This document shows, in pieces, positions 41,838-49,360 of a DNA stretch of 64,000 bases. Origin of the DNA: Gemmatimonadota bacterium (GTDB taxonomy: Bacteria; JAAXHH01). The translations under genes were made by a program, and so were the position numbers. The notes under the pieces were generated by a model. That model had not been told where the DNA came from. It was given only the letters and a program-made list of their open reading frames with translations, and did no database searches. The stretch covers positions 1-64,000 of the forward strand of contig JAPOZT010000014.1 of assembly GCA_026705925.1 (NCBI GenBank), written 5' to 3'. How positions within the stretch are numbered: position 1 is the stretch's first letter; each line of letters begins with the position of its first letter.

Positions 41838-43553
41838 ATGTCATCGTCTCTTCGCAGCGCACGGTGGTTCGGTCCCAGAGACAAAGTGGGGTTCATTCAT
41901 CGAAGCTGGATGAAGAACCAGGGGCTTCCGGATCATGTCTTCGACGGCCGGCCCGTCATCGGCATCTGCAACACCTGGTCGGAACTGACGCCGTGCAACG
42001 CCCATTTCCGGACCATCGCGGAGCGGGTGCGCCGGGGCGTCTACGAAGCGGGCGGATTCCCGGTCGAGTTTCCCGTCATGTCCCTGGGCGAACCCCTCAT
42101 GCGGCCCACCACCATGCTCTTCCGCAACCTGGTCAGCATGGACGTGGAAGAGACCATCCGGGCCAATCCCCTCGACGGGGTCATCCTGCTCGTCGGTTGC
42201 GACAAGACCACCCCGGCCCTGCTCATGGGCGCGGCGAGCTGCGATCTGCCCACCCTTGCCATCTCGGGCGGTCCCATGCTCAACGGCCGGTTCAGGGGAC
42301 GGAATATTGGGTCCGGCACGGACGTCTACAAGTTCAGCGACGAGGTGCGCGCCGGGACGATGAGCGAGGAGGAGTTCCTCGAAGCGGAATCCTGCATGAA
42401 CCGGTCCACGGGCCACTGCATGACCATGGGCACGGCCTCCACCATGGCCAGCGTCGTGGAGGCGCTGGGCCTGGGCATGCCCGGCAACGCCGCCATCCCC
42501 GCGGCCGACGCCCGGCGAATGAAGCTGGCCCACGAAGCGGGCGCACGCGTGGTGGAGATGGTCCGGGAGGACCTGCGCATGTCCCGCATCGTCACGCGCG
42601 AGGCCTTGGAAAACGCCATCCGGGTCGTCGGGGCCGTCGGGGGTTCCACCAACTCGGTCGTGCACCTGCTGGCCATCGCGGGCCGCCTCGGCGTCGATCT
42701 CTCCCTGCAGGACTGGGACAACCTGGGCTGCGACGTCCCGTGTATCGTGAACCTGATGCCGTCGGGCAAGTACCTGATGGAGGATTTCTACTACGCCGGC
42801 GGATTGCCGGTCGTAATCCGCGAACTGGGCGACCTGATCCATCGCGACGCCCGGACCGTGAACGGCCGGACCATCGGGGAGAACACGGCCGATGCGCCCT
42901 GTCATGACCGGGACGTGATCCGGACGCTGGACGCTCCGTTGACTCTGACCGGAGGACTCGCCGTGCTCCGGGGCAACCTCTGTCCCGACGGCGCCATCAT
43001 CAAACCCTCAGCGGCGTCGCCCGGACTGATGCAGCACCGCGGCCGCGCCGTGGTGTTCGAAAACATCGAAGACCTCCACGACCGCATCGACAGTCCTGAT
43101 CTGGACGTGGAAGCCGAGGACGTCCTGGTGCTGAAGAACTGCGGGCCGAAGGGGTATCCGGGCATGGCCGAGGTGGGGAACATGCCCCTGCCGTCGAAAT
43201 TGCTGCAGCGGGGCGTCACGGACATGGTCCGCATATCCGACGCGCGCATGAGCGGCACGGCCTTCGGCACCGTCGTGCTTCACACGGCGCCGGAAGCCGC
43301 CGCGGGCGGCACGCTGGCCCTCGTTCAGGACGGCGACATGATCTCGCTGGACGTCGGGCAGCGCCGCCTCGAACTCGAAGTGCCCGAGGATGAACTGGCC
43401 CGGAGGCGGGACCGCTGGTCGCCGCCGGAACCCGCGATGGACCGGGGATACTGCCGGTTGTACGTGGACCACGTGCTCCAGGCCGACCGGGGCGTGGACT
43501 TCGATTTCCTGGTCGGCGGAAGCGGCGCGCCGGTGGCCAGGGACTCACACTAA
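41838..43553 (+). CDS. IlvD/Edd-family dehydratase, probably sugar-acid (arabinonate-type)
   Basis: This Fe-S dehydratase removes water from a 2,3-dihydroxy acid. The three cluster cysteines are C44 or C53 (GICNTWSELTPCN), C121 (VGCDKTTPALL, with Lys123) and C194 (TGHCMTMG); the Mg site and C-terminal MSGTAFGTVVLH are also present. The N-terminus WFGPRDKVGFIHRSWMKNQG is typical of the pentonate/hexonate branch (L-arabinonate dehydratase-like) rather than branched-chain IlvD. It leads a plus-strand cluster with a PhyH dioxygenase and a TIM-barrel isomerase, consistent with breakdown of a modified sugar or sugar acid. The substrate is not determined. Confidence 0.85.
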   Translation: MSSSLRSARWFGPRDKVGFIHRSWMKNQGLPDHVFDGRPVIGICNTWSELTPCNAHFRTIAERVRRGVYEAGGFPVEFPVMSLGEPLMRPTTMLFRNLVSMDVEETIRANPLDGVILLVGCDKTTPALLMGAASCDLPTLAISGGPMLNGRFRGRNIGSGTDVYKFSDEVRAGTMSEEEFLEAESCMNRSTGHCMTMGTASTMASVVEALGLGMPGNAAIPAADARRMKLAHEAGARVVEMVREDLRMSRIVTREALENAIRVVGAVGGSTNSVVHLLAIAGRLGVDLSLQDWDNLGCDVPCIVNLMPSGKYLMEDFYYAGGLPVVIRELGDLIHRDARTVNGRTIGENTADAPCHDRDVIRTLDAPLTLTGGLAVLRGNLCPDGAIIKPSAASPGLMQHRGRAVVFENIEDLHDRIDSPDLDVEAEDVLVLKNCGPKGYPGMAEVGNMPLPSKLLQRGVTDMVRISDARMSGTAFGTVVLHTAPEAAAGGTLALVQDGDMISLDVGQRRLELEVPEDELARRRDRWSPPEPAMDRGYCRLYVDHVLQADRGVDFDFLVGGSGAPVARDSH

Positions 43554-43571
43554 TACCTCCGAAAGGTGGGC

Positions 43572-44261
43572 ATGATCAAGATACCGGACGAGGCCCCTTC
43601 ATCCTTCGCGAAAAACGGTTTCCTCCTTGTCGAATCCGTTTTCACGGCGGAGGAAATGGCGGCCTGCAAGACCGCGGCGAAGGAACTGGTGGCAAACAAC
43701 TCGGGACCGTCGGGCGTTCACGTGTGGATGTGCGACACCATCCCGGTCCGCTTCGAATCAGTTTCCTGCGACCCCCGAATGGCGGCCATCCTGCGGCCGC
43801 TGATCGGCCCGCGCATCGAGTTCCTCAGCGCAAAGCCCGTGTTCAAGTCCTCGTCGGTCCACTTCGCCTCGCCCTGGCACCAGGACCAGGCGTACTGGGG
43901 CGGCGCGACCAAGTGGTCCGCCTGGATCGCGCTCGAAGACGCGACGACGGAAAACGGCTGCCTGAAGGTTATACCCGGCTCCCACCGCCGGATACGGGAT
44001 CATGCGGCCGTGCAGGACGCCCGGGGGTTCACGAACCGCGTTTCGGACGATGAGCTCAAGGACGAAACGATCATCGACGTGGAAATGAAACAAGGGGACG
44101 TGCTGGTGTTTCACGACCGGCTGCTGCACAGTTCCCACCCGAACCGGTCCGGCCGGGAACGCTGGTCCTTCATTCCCACCTATCGAAACGCGGATGTGCC
44201 CGATACATCCACGGTCTGGACCATTTCGAAACCCATGAACGCGCCAGGTCGGCGCGCATAG
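43572..44261 (+). CDS. Phytanoyl-CoA dioxygenase (PhyH) family protein
   Basis: This non-haem Fe(II)/2-oxoglutarate oxygenase has 229 residues. The iron triad is H103 and D105 (SPWHQDQAYWG) with H186 (DRLLHSSHPN), and the 2-oxoglutarate Arg is probably R195 (RSGRERW). Also typical are WSAWIALEDATTENGCLKVIPGSHR and GDVLVFHD. ATG 43572 follows AAAGGTGG; a GTG six bases earlier is less likely. The family is very diverse, and homologues hydroxylate lipids, sugars and secondary metabolites. Its place between a sugar-acid dehydratase and a sugar isomerase-like gene suggests a role in the same pathway. A 28-bp duplication begins within its last codons. Confidence 0.88.
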   Translation: MIKIPDEAPSSFAKNGFLLVESVFTAEEMAACKTAAKELVANNSGPSGVHVWMCDTIPVRFESVSCDPRMAAILRPLIGPRIEFLSAKPVFKSSSVHFASPWHQDQAYWGGATKWSAWIALEDATTENGCLKVIPGSHRRIRDHAAVQDARGFTNRVSDDELKDETIIDVEMKQGDVLVFHDRLLHSSHPNRSGRERWSFIPTYRNADVPDTSTVWTISKPMNAPGRRA

Positions 44262-44309
44262 CCGAGGGGCGCGCCTTGCCGGCGCATAGCCGAGGGGCGC
44301 GCCTTGCCG
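44254..44309. repeat. 28-bp tandem duplication at the PhyH stop codon
   Basis: Two exact adjacent copies, 44254-44281 and 44282-44309. The PhyH stop TAG lies in the first copy, and the second repeats it in the spacer. Confidence 0.9.
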
Positions 44310-44349
44310 GCGCAGCCTGATCCAACCCCGAAGAGACGAAGGAGACGAA

Positions 44350-45162
44350 ATGAAAATCGCGCTTCAGGAAGGCCTGCTCCCGGGCGGCACGCTCAACGAG
44401 AAACTGGATTTCGCCGAGTCATTGAACGTGGAAGGCCTCGAGGTTTCCGGGAGGGGACCGGCCCGGCGGATCGACGAACTGGAATCCGCGCTGCGGAACC
44501 GCGGCATCCGGCTGGTCTCGCTCTGCGGCCAGGGCACCTTCGACTTCCTGGACCCGGACGTCGACAAGCGGAACCACAGCATCGCCGAGGCGAAGGAGAA
44601 TCTCCAGGTGTGCGGGCATTTCGGCGCCGTCGGTCTCATCCTTCCGCCCATATTCGGGCCGCCGCGCCTCCCGGACCTCACGCCGCTGGCCGACGCCGTC
44701 ACCCTGGAATTGCAGTTGCTGACGGAAATCGTACGGGACCTGGCCGCATTCGCCGCGGAACAGGGGACGAAGGTGTTGCTGGAACCGTTGAACCGCTACG
44801 AAGAGCACCTGCTCAGGCAGCAGGAACGGGGCGTCGAAATCATCCAGCGTGCCGGCGATCCTCCGTCGGCCAGCCTGCTGTGCGACTTCTTCCACATGCA
44901 CATTGAAGAGACGGACACGCCGGCCACCCTCCGGCGCATCGGACGCCGTTACGTAGGCCACGTGCACATGGCCGACAATACGCGCCAGGAGCCGGGCTCC
45001 GGGGACATCGACTGGCGCGCCGGGCTTTCGGCTCTCAGGGACATCGGTTTCGACGGATATCTGGCCTATGAATGCGGCATCACCGGGGATAACGAAACGG
45101 AGAGAAGGGAGGCCCTGTCAAGGTCCGTCCGGTTCATCCAGGACATGATCAAGGAAGGATGA
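44350..45162 (+). CDS. Sugar phosphate isomerase/epimerase-like TIM-barrel protein
   Basis: The 270 residues fit the xylose-isomerase-like AP-endonuclease-2 fold: MKIALQEGLL start, NVEGLEVSG, LEPLNRYEEHLLRQ with a metal-binding Glu, LLCDFFHMHIEETD with an Asp and His pair, VGHVHMADNTRQEPGSGDIDW with metal-binding His, and YLAYECGITG with a final Glu. Enzymes of this fold isomerise or epimerise sugars and keto-acids with Mn or Mg. The ribosome site is AGGAGACG before ATG 44350. It completes the dehydratase-PhyH-isomerase cluster. Its end overlaps the convergent TPR gene by 14 bases. Confidence 0.85.
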   Translation: MKIALQEGLLPGGTLNEKLDFAESLNVEGLEVSGRGPARRIDELESALRNRGIRLVSLCGQGTFDFLDPDVDKRNHSIAEAKENLQVCGHFGAVGLILPPIFGPPRLPDLTPLADAVTLELQLLTEIVRDLAAFAAEQGTKVLLEPLNRYEEHLLRQQERGVEIIQRAGDPPSASLLCDFFHMHIEETDTPATLRRIGRRYVGHVHMADNTRQEPGSGDIDWRAGLSALRDIGFDGYLAYECGITGDNETERREALSRSVRFIQDMIKEG

Positions 45163-45826
45163 TGTCCCGGTTCTCGTAACGCAGCCGCATGAGGAATGCG
45201 GGACCGAGAGTCTTCCAGATGCGCGTCACCGAGGCCCGGGCCTCGAGATGGAGGGGATCAAGGGCGATTACCTCCATGTAGGCGTCGTGGGCTTCCTCCA
45301 GCCTTTCCAGCTTCTCCAGGGTCCGGCCCAGGTCGAAATGGCTTTCTACCGCCCATAGCCGGTCTTTGTCCCTGGCAATCGCCTCCCGGAATTCGGTCAC
45401 TGCCGCTTCGTACTGGCCGGCAGTGTCATAGAGGCGGGCGGCCATCAGCCAGCAGGGTACGTAGTCCACGTCCCTGATCCGTGCCATGTGCACGTAGCGG
45501 ATCGCCTCCTTGACGTCTCCCCGCTCAAGGAAAACACGGCTCATCCCCACGTAGGCCGGCGCGAAGCCGTCATCGAGCCGCATCGTTCTGCGCAATGCCG
45601 CTTCCGCCTCGTCATGGGCGCCCGATTCCAGCAGGCTCAGTGCCTTCGCGTACTCGGCCTCGGGCGTATCGAGCGAACCAGAGTACTGCATGGTCGTCGC
45701 GCCGCACCCGGCGAACACCAGGGCCGCGATGACCAATCCCAGGCTGGCAACGCCGGCCAGGCCGGTCAGGTTGGTCAGGCCAGTCAGGCCGGTCAGGCTG
45801 GTCGGGCCGACCGCCGCTCTGCTCAC
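45149..45826 (-). CDS. TPR-repeat lipoprotein
   Basis: This is a periplasmic lipid-anchored scaffold of 225 residues. The start is GTG 45826, with AGGGAGG five bases upstream; longer reading would run antisense through tRNA-Gly and is rejected. The signal region ends in a lipobox (VFAGC). TPR motifs follow: YAKALSLLESGAHDEAEAALRRTMRLD, APAYVGMSRVFLERGDVKEAIRYVHMAR, CWLMAARLYDTAGQYEAAVTEFREAIA, and SHFDLGRTLEKLERLEEAHDAYMEVIALDP. The signal n-region TSLTGLTGLTNLTGLAG is encoded by a 9-bp repeat, so a repeat array has entered the signal peptide. It lies directly downstream of tRNA-Gly and may share its transcript. Confidence 0.85.
   Translation of the reverse strand: MSRAAVGPTSLTGLTGLTNLTGLAGVASLGLVIAALVFAGCGATTMQYSGSLDTPEAEYAKALSLLESGAHDEAEAALRRTMRLDDGFAPAYVGMSRVFLERGDVKEAIRYVHMARIRDVDYVPCWLMAARLYDTAGQYEAAVTEFREAIARDKDRLWAVESHFDLGRTLEKLERLEEAHDAYMEVIALDPLHLEARASVTRIWKTLGPAFLMRLRYENRDIILP
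45753..45806. repeat. 9-bp repeat x6 (CCGGTCAGG type) in the lipoprotein signal region
   Basis: Six adjacent 9-base units, in frame, encode Leu-Thr-Gly/Asn triplets upstream of the lipobox. Confidence 0.85.
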
Positions 45827-45882
45827 AGGTACCTCCCTCACAAGAAAACGCCCTGTGGGCCGGTACGCCACAGGGCAGACAG

Positions 45883-45954
45883 GCGGGAAACGGGGCTCGA
45901 ACCCGCGACCCTCAGCTTGGGAAGCTGATGCTCTGCCAACTGAGCTATTCCCGC
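45883..45954 (-). tRNA. tRNA-Gly (anticodon CCC)
   Basis: A full cloverleaf is present. The acceptor stem is GCGGGAA/TTCCCGC, the D arm is GCTC...GAGC with AGTTGG, the anticodon stem is TCAGC/GCTGA around the loop TTCCCAA (anticodon CCC, reading GGG), the variable loop has five bases, and the T arm contains TTCGAGC. It is 72 bases without an encoded CCA. The base after the acceptor stem is C, unusual for a glycine discriminator. It is followed 56 bases later by the TPR lipoprotein gene. Confidence 0.95.
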
Positions 45955-46082
45955 GGGATGGGCAGGACCGAAGATGGCCGCTGCACAAGGTATTCTAACC
46001 GGGCGGCCGGCGCCGTGTCAAGCGAAATCCGGCCTTGTTACGCCATTCATGATGGCGGGCCCGGTGTATGTCCCAAATCCAA

Positions 46083-46113
46083 ATTTTATGTTGATTTTTA
46101 TTTCAATCAACAT
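46083..46113 (-). promoter_or_regulatory. Promoter for tRNA-Gly overlapped by a long palindrome
   Basis: Minus-strand TTGATT (46110-46105) and TAAAAT (46088-46083) are 16 bases apart. A perfect 9-bp-arm inverted repeat, ATGTTGATT-N8-AATCAACAT (46088-46113), covers the -35 and spacer. The region is strikingly AT-rich. Confidence 0.5.
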
Positions 46114-46169
46114 TGACAATATAAAAAACGCTGTGAAACAACTATACTGCCGAGCGAGACAAGGTCGGG

Positions 46170-47258
46170 CTACGTATCGAGCGTCTTCTCTTCATCGAAC
46201 CGTTCCAGCGCGAGCTGGATCAGGCGGTCGATCAGGTCGGCGTAGGATACGCCGGCGACTTCCCACAACTTGGGAAACATGCTGATCCGGGTGAACCCGG
46301 GAATGGTATTGAGCTCGTTGACCAGGACTTCGCCGTCTTCCTTCAGAAAGAAGTCCACCCGGGACATGCCTTCACAGGCCAGCACCCTGTGGACCTCCAC
46401 GGCGGTTGCGCGGATCTCCTCCGTCAGTTCCTTCGGCAATTTGGCCGGAATCTCCAGCTCGGCGCCGTGCTCGTCGATGTACTTCGCCTCGTAGGAATAG
46501 AACTCGTGGGTGGGCCGTACCTCGCCCAGGCCGGACGCTTCGGGCCGGGCATTCCCCAGCACGGCGCATTCGATCTCGCGGCCGGTGACGCACTCTTCCA
46601 CCAGGATCTTCCGGTCGTACCGGAATGCTTCCCGTACGCCCGCTTCTAATTCACGGGCATCGCGGGCCTTGGTGATGCCGACGGAGGAGCCCAGGTTGGC
46701 GGGCTTGATGAAACAGGGCATGCCCAGGCGGCCCCGCACCTCATCGAAGGAGATCCGGTTTCGATCGGAGGACAGGAAGGTCATGAACTCCGGTATGGCG
46801 ATGCCCGCATCCCGCAACAGGCGCTTCATCACGTCCTTGTCCATGGACACCGCCGATCCCAGGACGCCTGAACCGACAAAGGGCAGATTGGCCAGCTTGA
46901 GCAGGCCCTGTACCGTGCCGTCCTCGCCGAAGGGGCCGTGAAGCACGGGGAAAATGACGTCGATGTCTCCAGCCGGGCGGTGCGTCGTCGTGGTCGTCAC
47001 CGGGTCGGTGGGCGCCCCGGGGGCGAGGGTCACCGTCTCGCTCAGGCGGTTCAGGGCGATCTGCTTCGGATCATGGGCGTTGAGCAGGAATCCCGCAGAA
47101 TCGCCCAGGTGCCACTGCCCCGTACGGTCGATGCCGATCAGTACGACCTCGTACCGGTCCCGGTCGATGGCGTCGACGATATTCCGGGCCGACTGCAGCG
47201 AGACCTGGTGTTCCGCCGACCGACCCCCGCACAGGATGCCCACCCTGATCTTCTTCAT
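46170..47258 (-). CDS. ddl: D-alanine--D-alanine ligase
   Basis: This ATP-grasp enzyme makes the D-Ala-D-Ala dipeptide for peptidoglycan. In 362 residues it shows GILCGGRSAEHQVSLQSARNI at the N-terminus, FPVLHGPFGEDGTVQGLLKLANLPFVGSGVLGSAVSMDK, IKPANLGSSVGITK, VEECVTGREIECAVLGN and the C-terminal RVDFFLKEDGEVLVNELNTIPGFTRISMFPKLWE. Motifs are complete and the length is normal. The AKY segment of the omega loop fits a dipeptide-forming Ddl rather than a D-lactate-specific vancomycin-resistance type. It is cytoplasmic. The downstream spacer leads to the AT-rich tRNA promoter. Confidence 0.95.
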   Translation of the reverse strand: MKKIRVGILCGGRSAEHQVSLQSARNIVDAIDRDRYEVVLIGIDRTGQWHLGDSAGFLLNAHDPKQIALNRLSETVTLAPGAPTDPVTTTTTHRPAGDIDVIFPVLHGPFGEDGTVQGLLKLANLPFVGSGVLGSAVSMDKDVMKRLLRDAGIAIPEFMTFLSSDRNRISFDEVRGRLGMPCFIKPANLGSSVGITKARDARELEAGVREAFRYDRKILVEECVTGREIECAVLGNARPEASGLGEVRPTHEFYSYEAKYIDEHGAELEIPAKLPKELTEEIRATAVEVHRVLACEGMSRVDFFLKEDGEVLVNELNTIPGFTRISMFPKLWEVAGVSYADLIDRLIQLALERFDEEKTLDT

Positions 47259-47315
47259 GTCGTATTCACTTTCTGCACGGACCAGACGGACCGGCCCGCC
47301 ACATCCGGCCAGGCC

Positions 47316-48449
47316 CTACATGAGATATTCGCAGACGCTGTCGGCCAGGGCCAGTCCTCTCCGGGTCAGGCAGAGCCGCGATCCGCGTTTTGCGAGCAAC
47401 CCCTCGCCGGCCAGGGCATGGATGGCCGGGTCCCGTTTGTCCATGGCGTCGTCCCCGTAGCGGTCCCGAAACAGCCGGGTGTCCAGGCCATCGACGGATC
47501 TCAGGCTCAGCAGGATATACTCGTGTATACGTTCGTCCACCGTAAGCGTTTCATCCATATCGGTGGCTTCGCCCCGTTCATCCATGGCACGCAGGTAGTC
47601 GGCGAGGCCGCGCGCATTGGCGAGTCTTCGTCCGTCCGTGCGCGTGTGGGCCGACGGCCCAAGGCCCAGGTAGTCGCCGCCCTTCCAGCAGGATACGTTG
47701 TGCCTGCATGCAAAACCCGGTTTCGCCAGGTTGGAGATCTCATATTGCCGGAAGCCGGCGCCGGTGAGCCGGTCCAGGGCCTGGAAATACAGGGCCGTGT
47801 GCCGCCCTTCGTCCGGCAGGTCCAGCGCGCCCTGTTCCGCCAGCCGGGCGTATTCCGTCCCCGGCTCGATCGTCAGGCCGTAGACCGACAGGTGCTCGGG
47901 GTCCAGGGCGACCGCCCGTTCAAGTGTATCCGCCCAGTCCGCCGCCGACTGGCCGGGCACGCCGAACATGAGATCGAGATTGACGTTCCGGAAACCGGCT
48001 TCCCTGGCGGACGCAAACGCCTTTTCGGCCCGGTCCACCGTATGGCGACGCCCCAGTTTCAACAGGATTTCCGGGGAGAAGGACTGGACGCCGATGGAGA
48101 TCCGGTCGACACCCAGGCCGCGGAGCCGCTTCAGCTTGGGAATGGTGACTGTTTCGGGGTTCGCTTCCACCGTGATTTCGGCGTCTGGAGAGACCCGGAA
48201 TCGATCATGGATCGTCCGGAAGACGCGGTCCAGCTGGCGGTCCGTGAGGCAGGTGGGCGTGCCTCCCCCCAGGAAGACCGTGTCGAAGGCGCTGTCGGCC
48301 CAGGGCGATTCGCGGCCGAGCCGCCCTGCCTCGGCTTCCAGGGCGCCCAGCAACTCGTCCACCCGGCCGCCCTTGAGCAATTCAAAGGAGAAATCGCAGT
48401 ATGGACAGGCGTGGCTGCAGAAGGGAATATGAACGTAGAGGCCGGCCAA
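47316..48449 (-). CDS. hemW: HemW-like radical SAM protein (heme chaperone)
   Basis: The 377 residues carry the radical SAM cluster motif CSHACPYC near the N-terminus (YVHIPFCSHACPYCDF), FLGGGTPTCL, TVEANPETV, RISIGVQSFSPEILLKLGR and GLTIEPGTEY. HemW has the extra Cys after CxxxCxxC (YCDF) that sets it apart from true HemN, so heme delivery is more likely than coproporphyrinogen oxidation. The C-terminal winged-helix-like part (ALAGEGLLAKRGSRLCLTRRGLALADSV) is present. It is downstream of lepB after a short spacer with 20-bp repeats; lepA, lepB and hemW form one minus-strand group. Confidence 0.9.
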   Translation of the reverse strand: MAGLYVHIPFCSHACPYCDFSFELLKGGRVDELLGALEAEAGRLGRESPWADSAFDTVFLGGGTPTCLTDRQLDRVFRTIHDRFRVSPDAEITVEANPETVTIPKLKRLRGLGVDRISIGVQSFSPEILLKLGRRHTVDRAEKAFASAREAGFRNVNLDLMFGVPGQSAADWADTLERAVALDPEHLSVYGLTIEPGTEYARLAEQGALDLPDEGRHTALYFQALDRLTGAGFRQYEISNLAKPGFACRHNVSCWKGGDYLGLGPSAHTRTDGRRLANARGLADYLRAMDERGEATDMDETLTVDERIHEYILLSLRSVDGLDTRLFRDRYGDDAMDKRDPAIHALAGEGLLAKRGSRLCLTRRGLALADSVCEYLM

Positions 48450-48489
48450 TGCGTTTGCGTCCCGATCTGGTGTGATTGCGTCCCGAATT

Positions 48490-48529
48490 GCTGAGTCGCG
48501 CCCCGATCAGCTGAGTCGCGCCCCGATCT
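48490..48529. repeat. 20-bp tandem duplication at the lepB stop
   Basis: GCTGAGTCGCGCCCCGATC plus A or T occurs twice in tandem, 48490-48509 and 48510-48529, reaching into the lepB stop codon. Confidence 0.85.
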
Positions 48530-49280
48530 ACAAGACGATTCTTCCGATGCGGTTCCAGCGGACCCGCCACGGGACATGCACGATATTGTACCCCAGTACG
48601 TAGACCAGCGAGGCGACGCTTTCCAGGGGCCTGGACGACTGCCACACCAGTTCGGGGTCCTCGCGGTGGCGTTCCCAGGACCAGTAGATGATGAAGGCGT
48701 TGCCCACCACGTCCTCCCGGTCCACGAATCCCCAATACCTGCTGTCGGAACTGTAGTCCCGGTTGTCGCCCATGACGAACAGGGCGTCCGCCGGGACGAT
48801 CTTGGGACCCCAGTTGTCCCGCGTGCTCCGGATCGCCGCCCTGACCGACGGATCATCGAACTTGACCTGCGGCGGATTCTCCACCATCACGTCGTCCACG
48901 TATACGTGCTTGTCCCGGATCTCCACCTTCTGGCCGGAGACGGCGATACATCTTTTGATGAACATCTGCGCCGGGTTGCGGGGATAGGGAAACACCAGGA
49001 TATCGCCGGGTTCGGGATCACGCCAGGCGGGCATGCGTATATCGGTGAACGGAATGCCTGGACCGTAGATGAACTTGTTGACCAGCAGGAAGTCCCCCAC
49101 CTGGAGAGTAGCCTCCATGGATTCCGACGGTATGCGAAACGCCTGGACGACCTCCGCCCGTATGAAGAGGAAGAGCAGTACGGTGAAGAGCAGGATTTCC
49201 AGGTACTCTCTGAGCAGCGACTTGTTTCTTGCCAAGGGTTCGAATCCTCCAGGAGCCGGGCTATCCGCCGGGACCTCCAT
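48528..49280 (-). CDS. lepB: Signal peptidase I
   Basis: This membrane protease removes signal peptides from exported proteins. The catalytic Ser is S54 (FRIPSESMEATL) and the general-base Lys is K109 (FIKRCIAVSGQ); VMGDNRDYSSDSRYWG is box E. It has one clear N-terminal membrane helix (about 28-42) and about 250 residues in all. The start is uncertain. ATG 49280 lies inside a 35-bp tandem repeat, with GGAGG directly touching it. TTG 49235 (MARNKSLLREYLE...) has GGAGG ten bases upstream and gives a more normal N-terminus. It follows lepA. Confidence 0.92.
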   Translation of the reverse strand: MEVPADSPAPGGFEPLARNKSLLREYLEILLFTVLLFLFIRAEVVQAFRIPSESMEATLQVGDFLLVNKFIYGPGIPFTDIRMPAWRDPEPGDILVFPYPRNPAQMFIKRCIAVSGQKVEIRDKHVYVDDVMVENPPQVKFDDPSVRAAIRSTRDNWGPKIVPADALFVMGDNRDYSSDSRYWGFVDREDVVGNAFIIYWSWERHREDPELVWQSSRPLESVASLVYVLGYNIVHVPWRVRWNRIGRIVL

Positions 49281-49349
49281 CCTCCAGGGGCCGGGCTATC
49301 CGCCGGGACCTCCATCCTCCAGGGACCGGGCTATCCGCCGGGACCTCCC
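49245..49349. repeat. 35-bp tandem repeat x3 between lepA and lepB
   Basis: Three 35-base units start at 49245, 49280 and 49315 and differ at only a few bases. On the minus strand each unit contains GGAGGATGGAGG, a ribosome-site-plus-ATG-like sequence, so copy number could affect where lepB translation begins. Confidence 0.92.
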
Positions 49350-49360
49350 GCTCCGGGCGT

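Noticed and set aside
41838-43553. Biosynthetic dihydroxy-acid dehydratase (branched-chain IlvD)
   Set aside because: The N-terminal motif WFGPRDKVGFIHRSWMKNQG and the sugar-related neighbours fit the sugar-acid dehydratase branch better.
45827-45988. N-terminal extension of the TPR lipoprotein (…SSVGRASASQAEGRGFEPRF…)
   Set aside because: This is translation through the tRNA-Gly gene, a common false extension. GTG 45826 with AGGGAGG is the real start.
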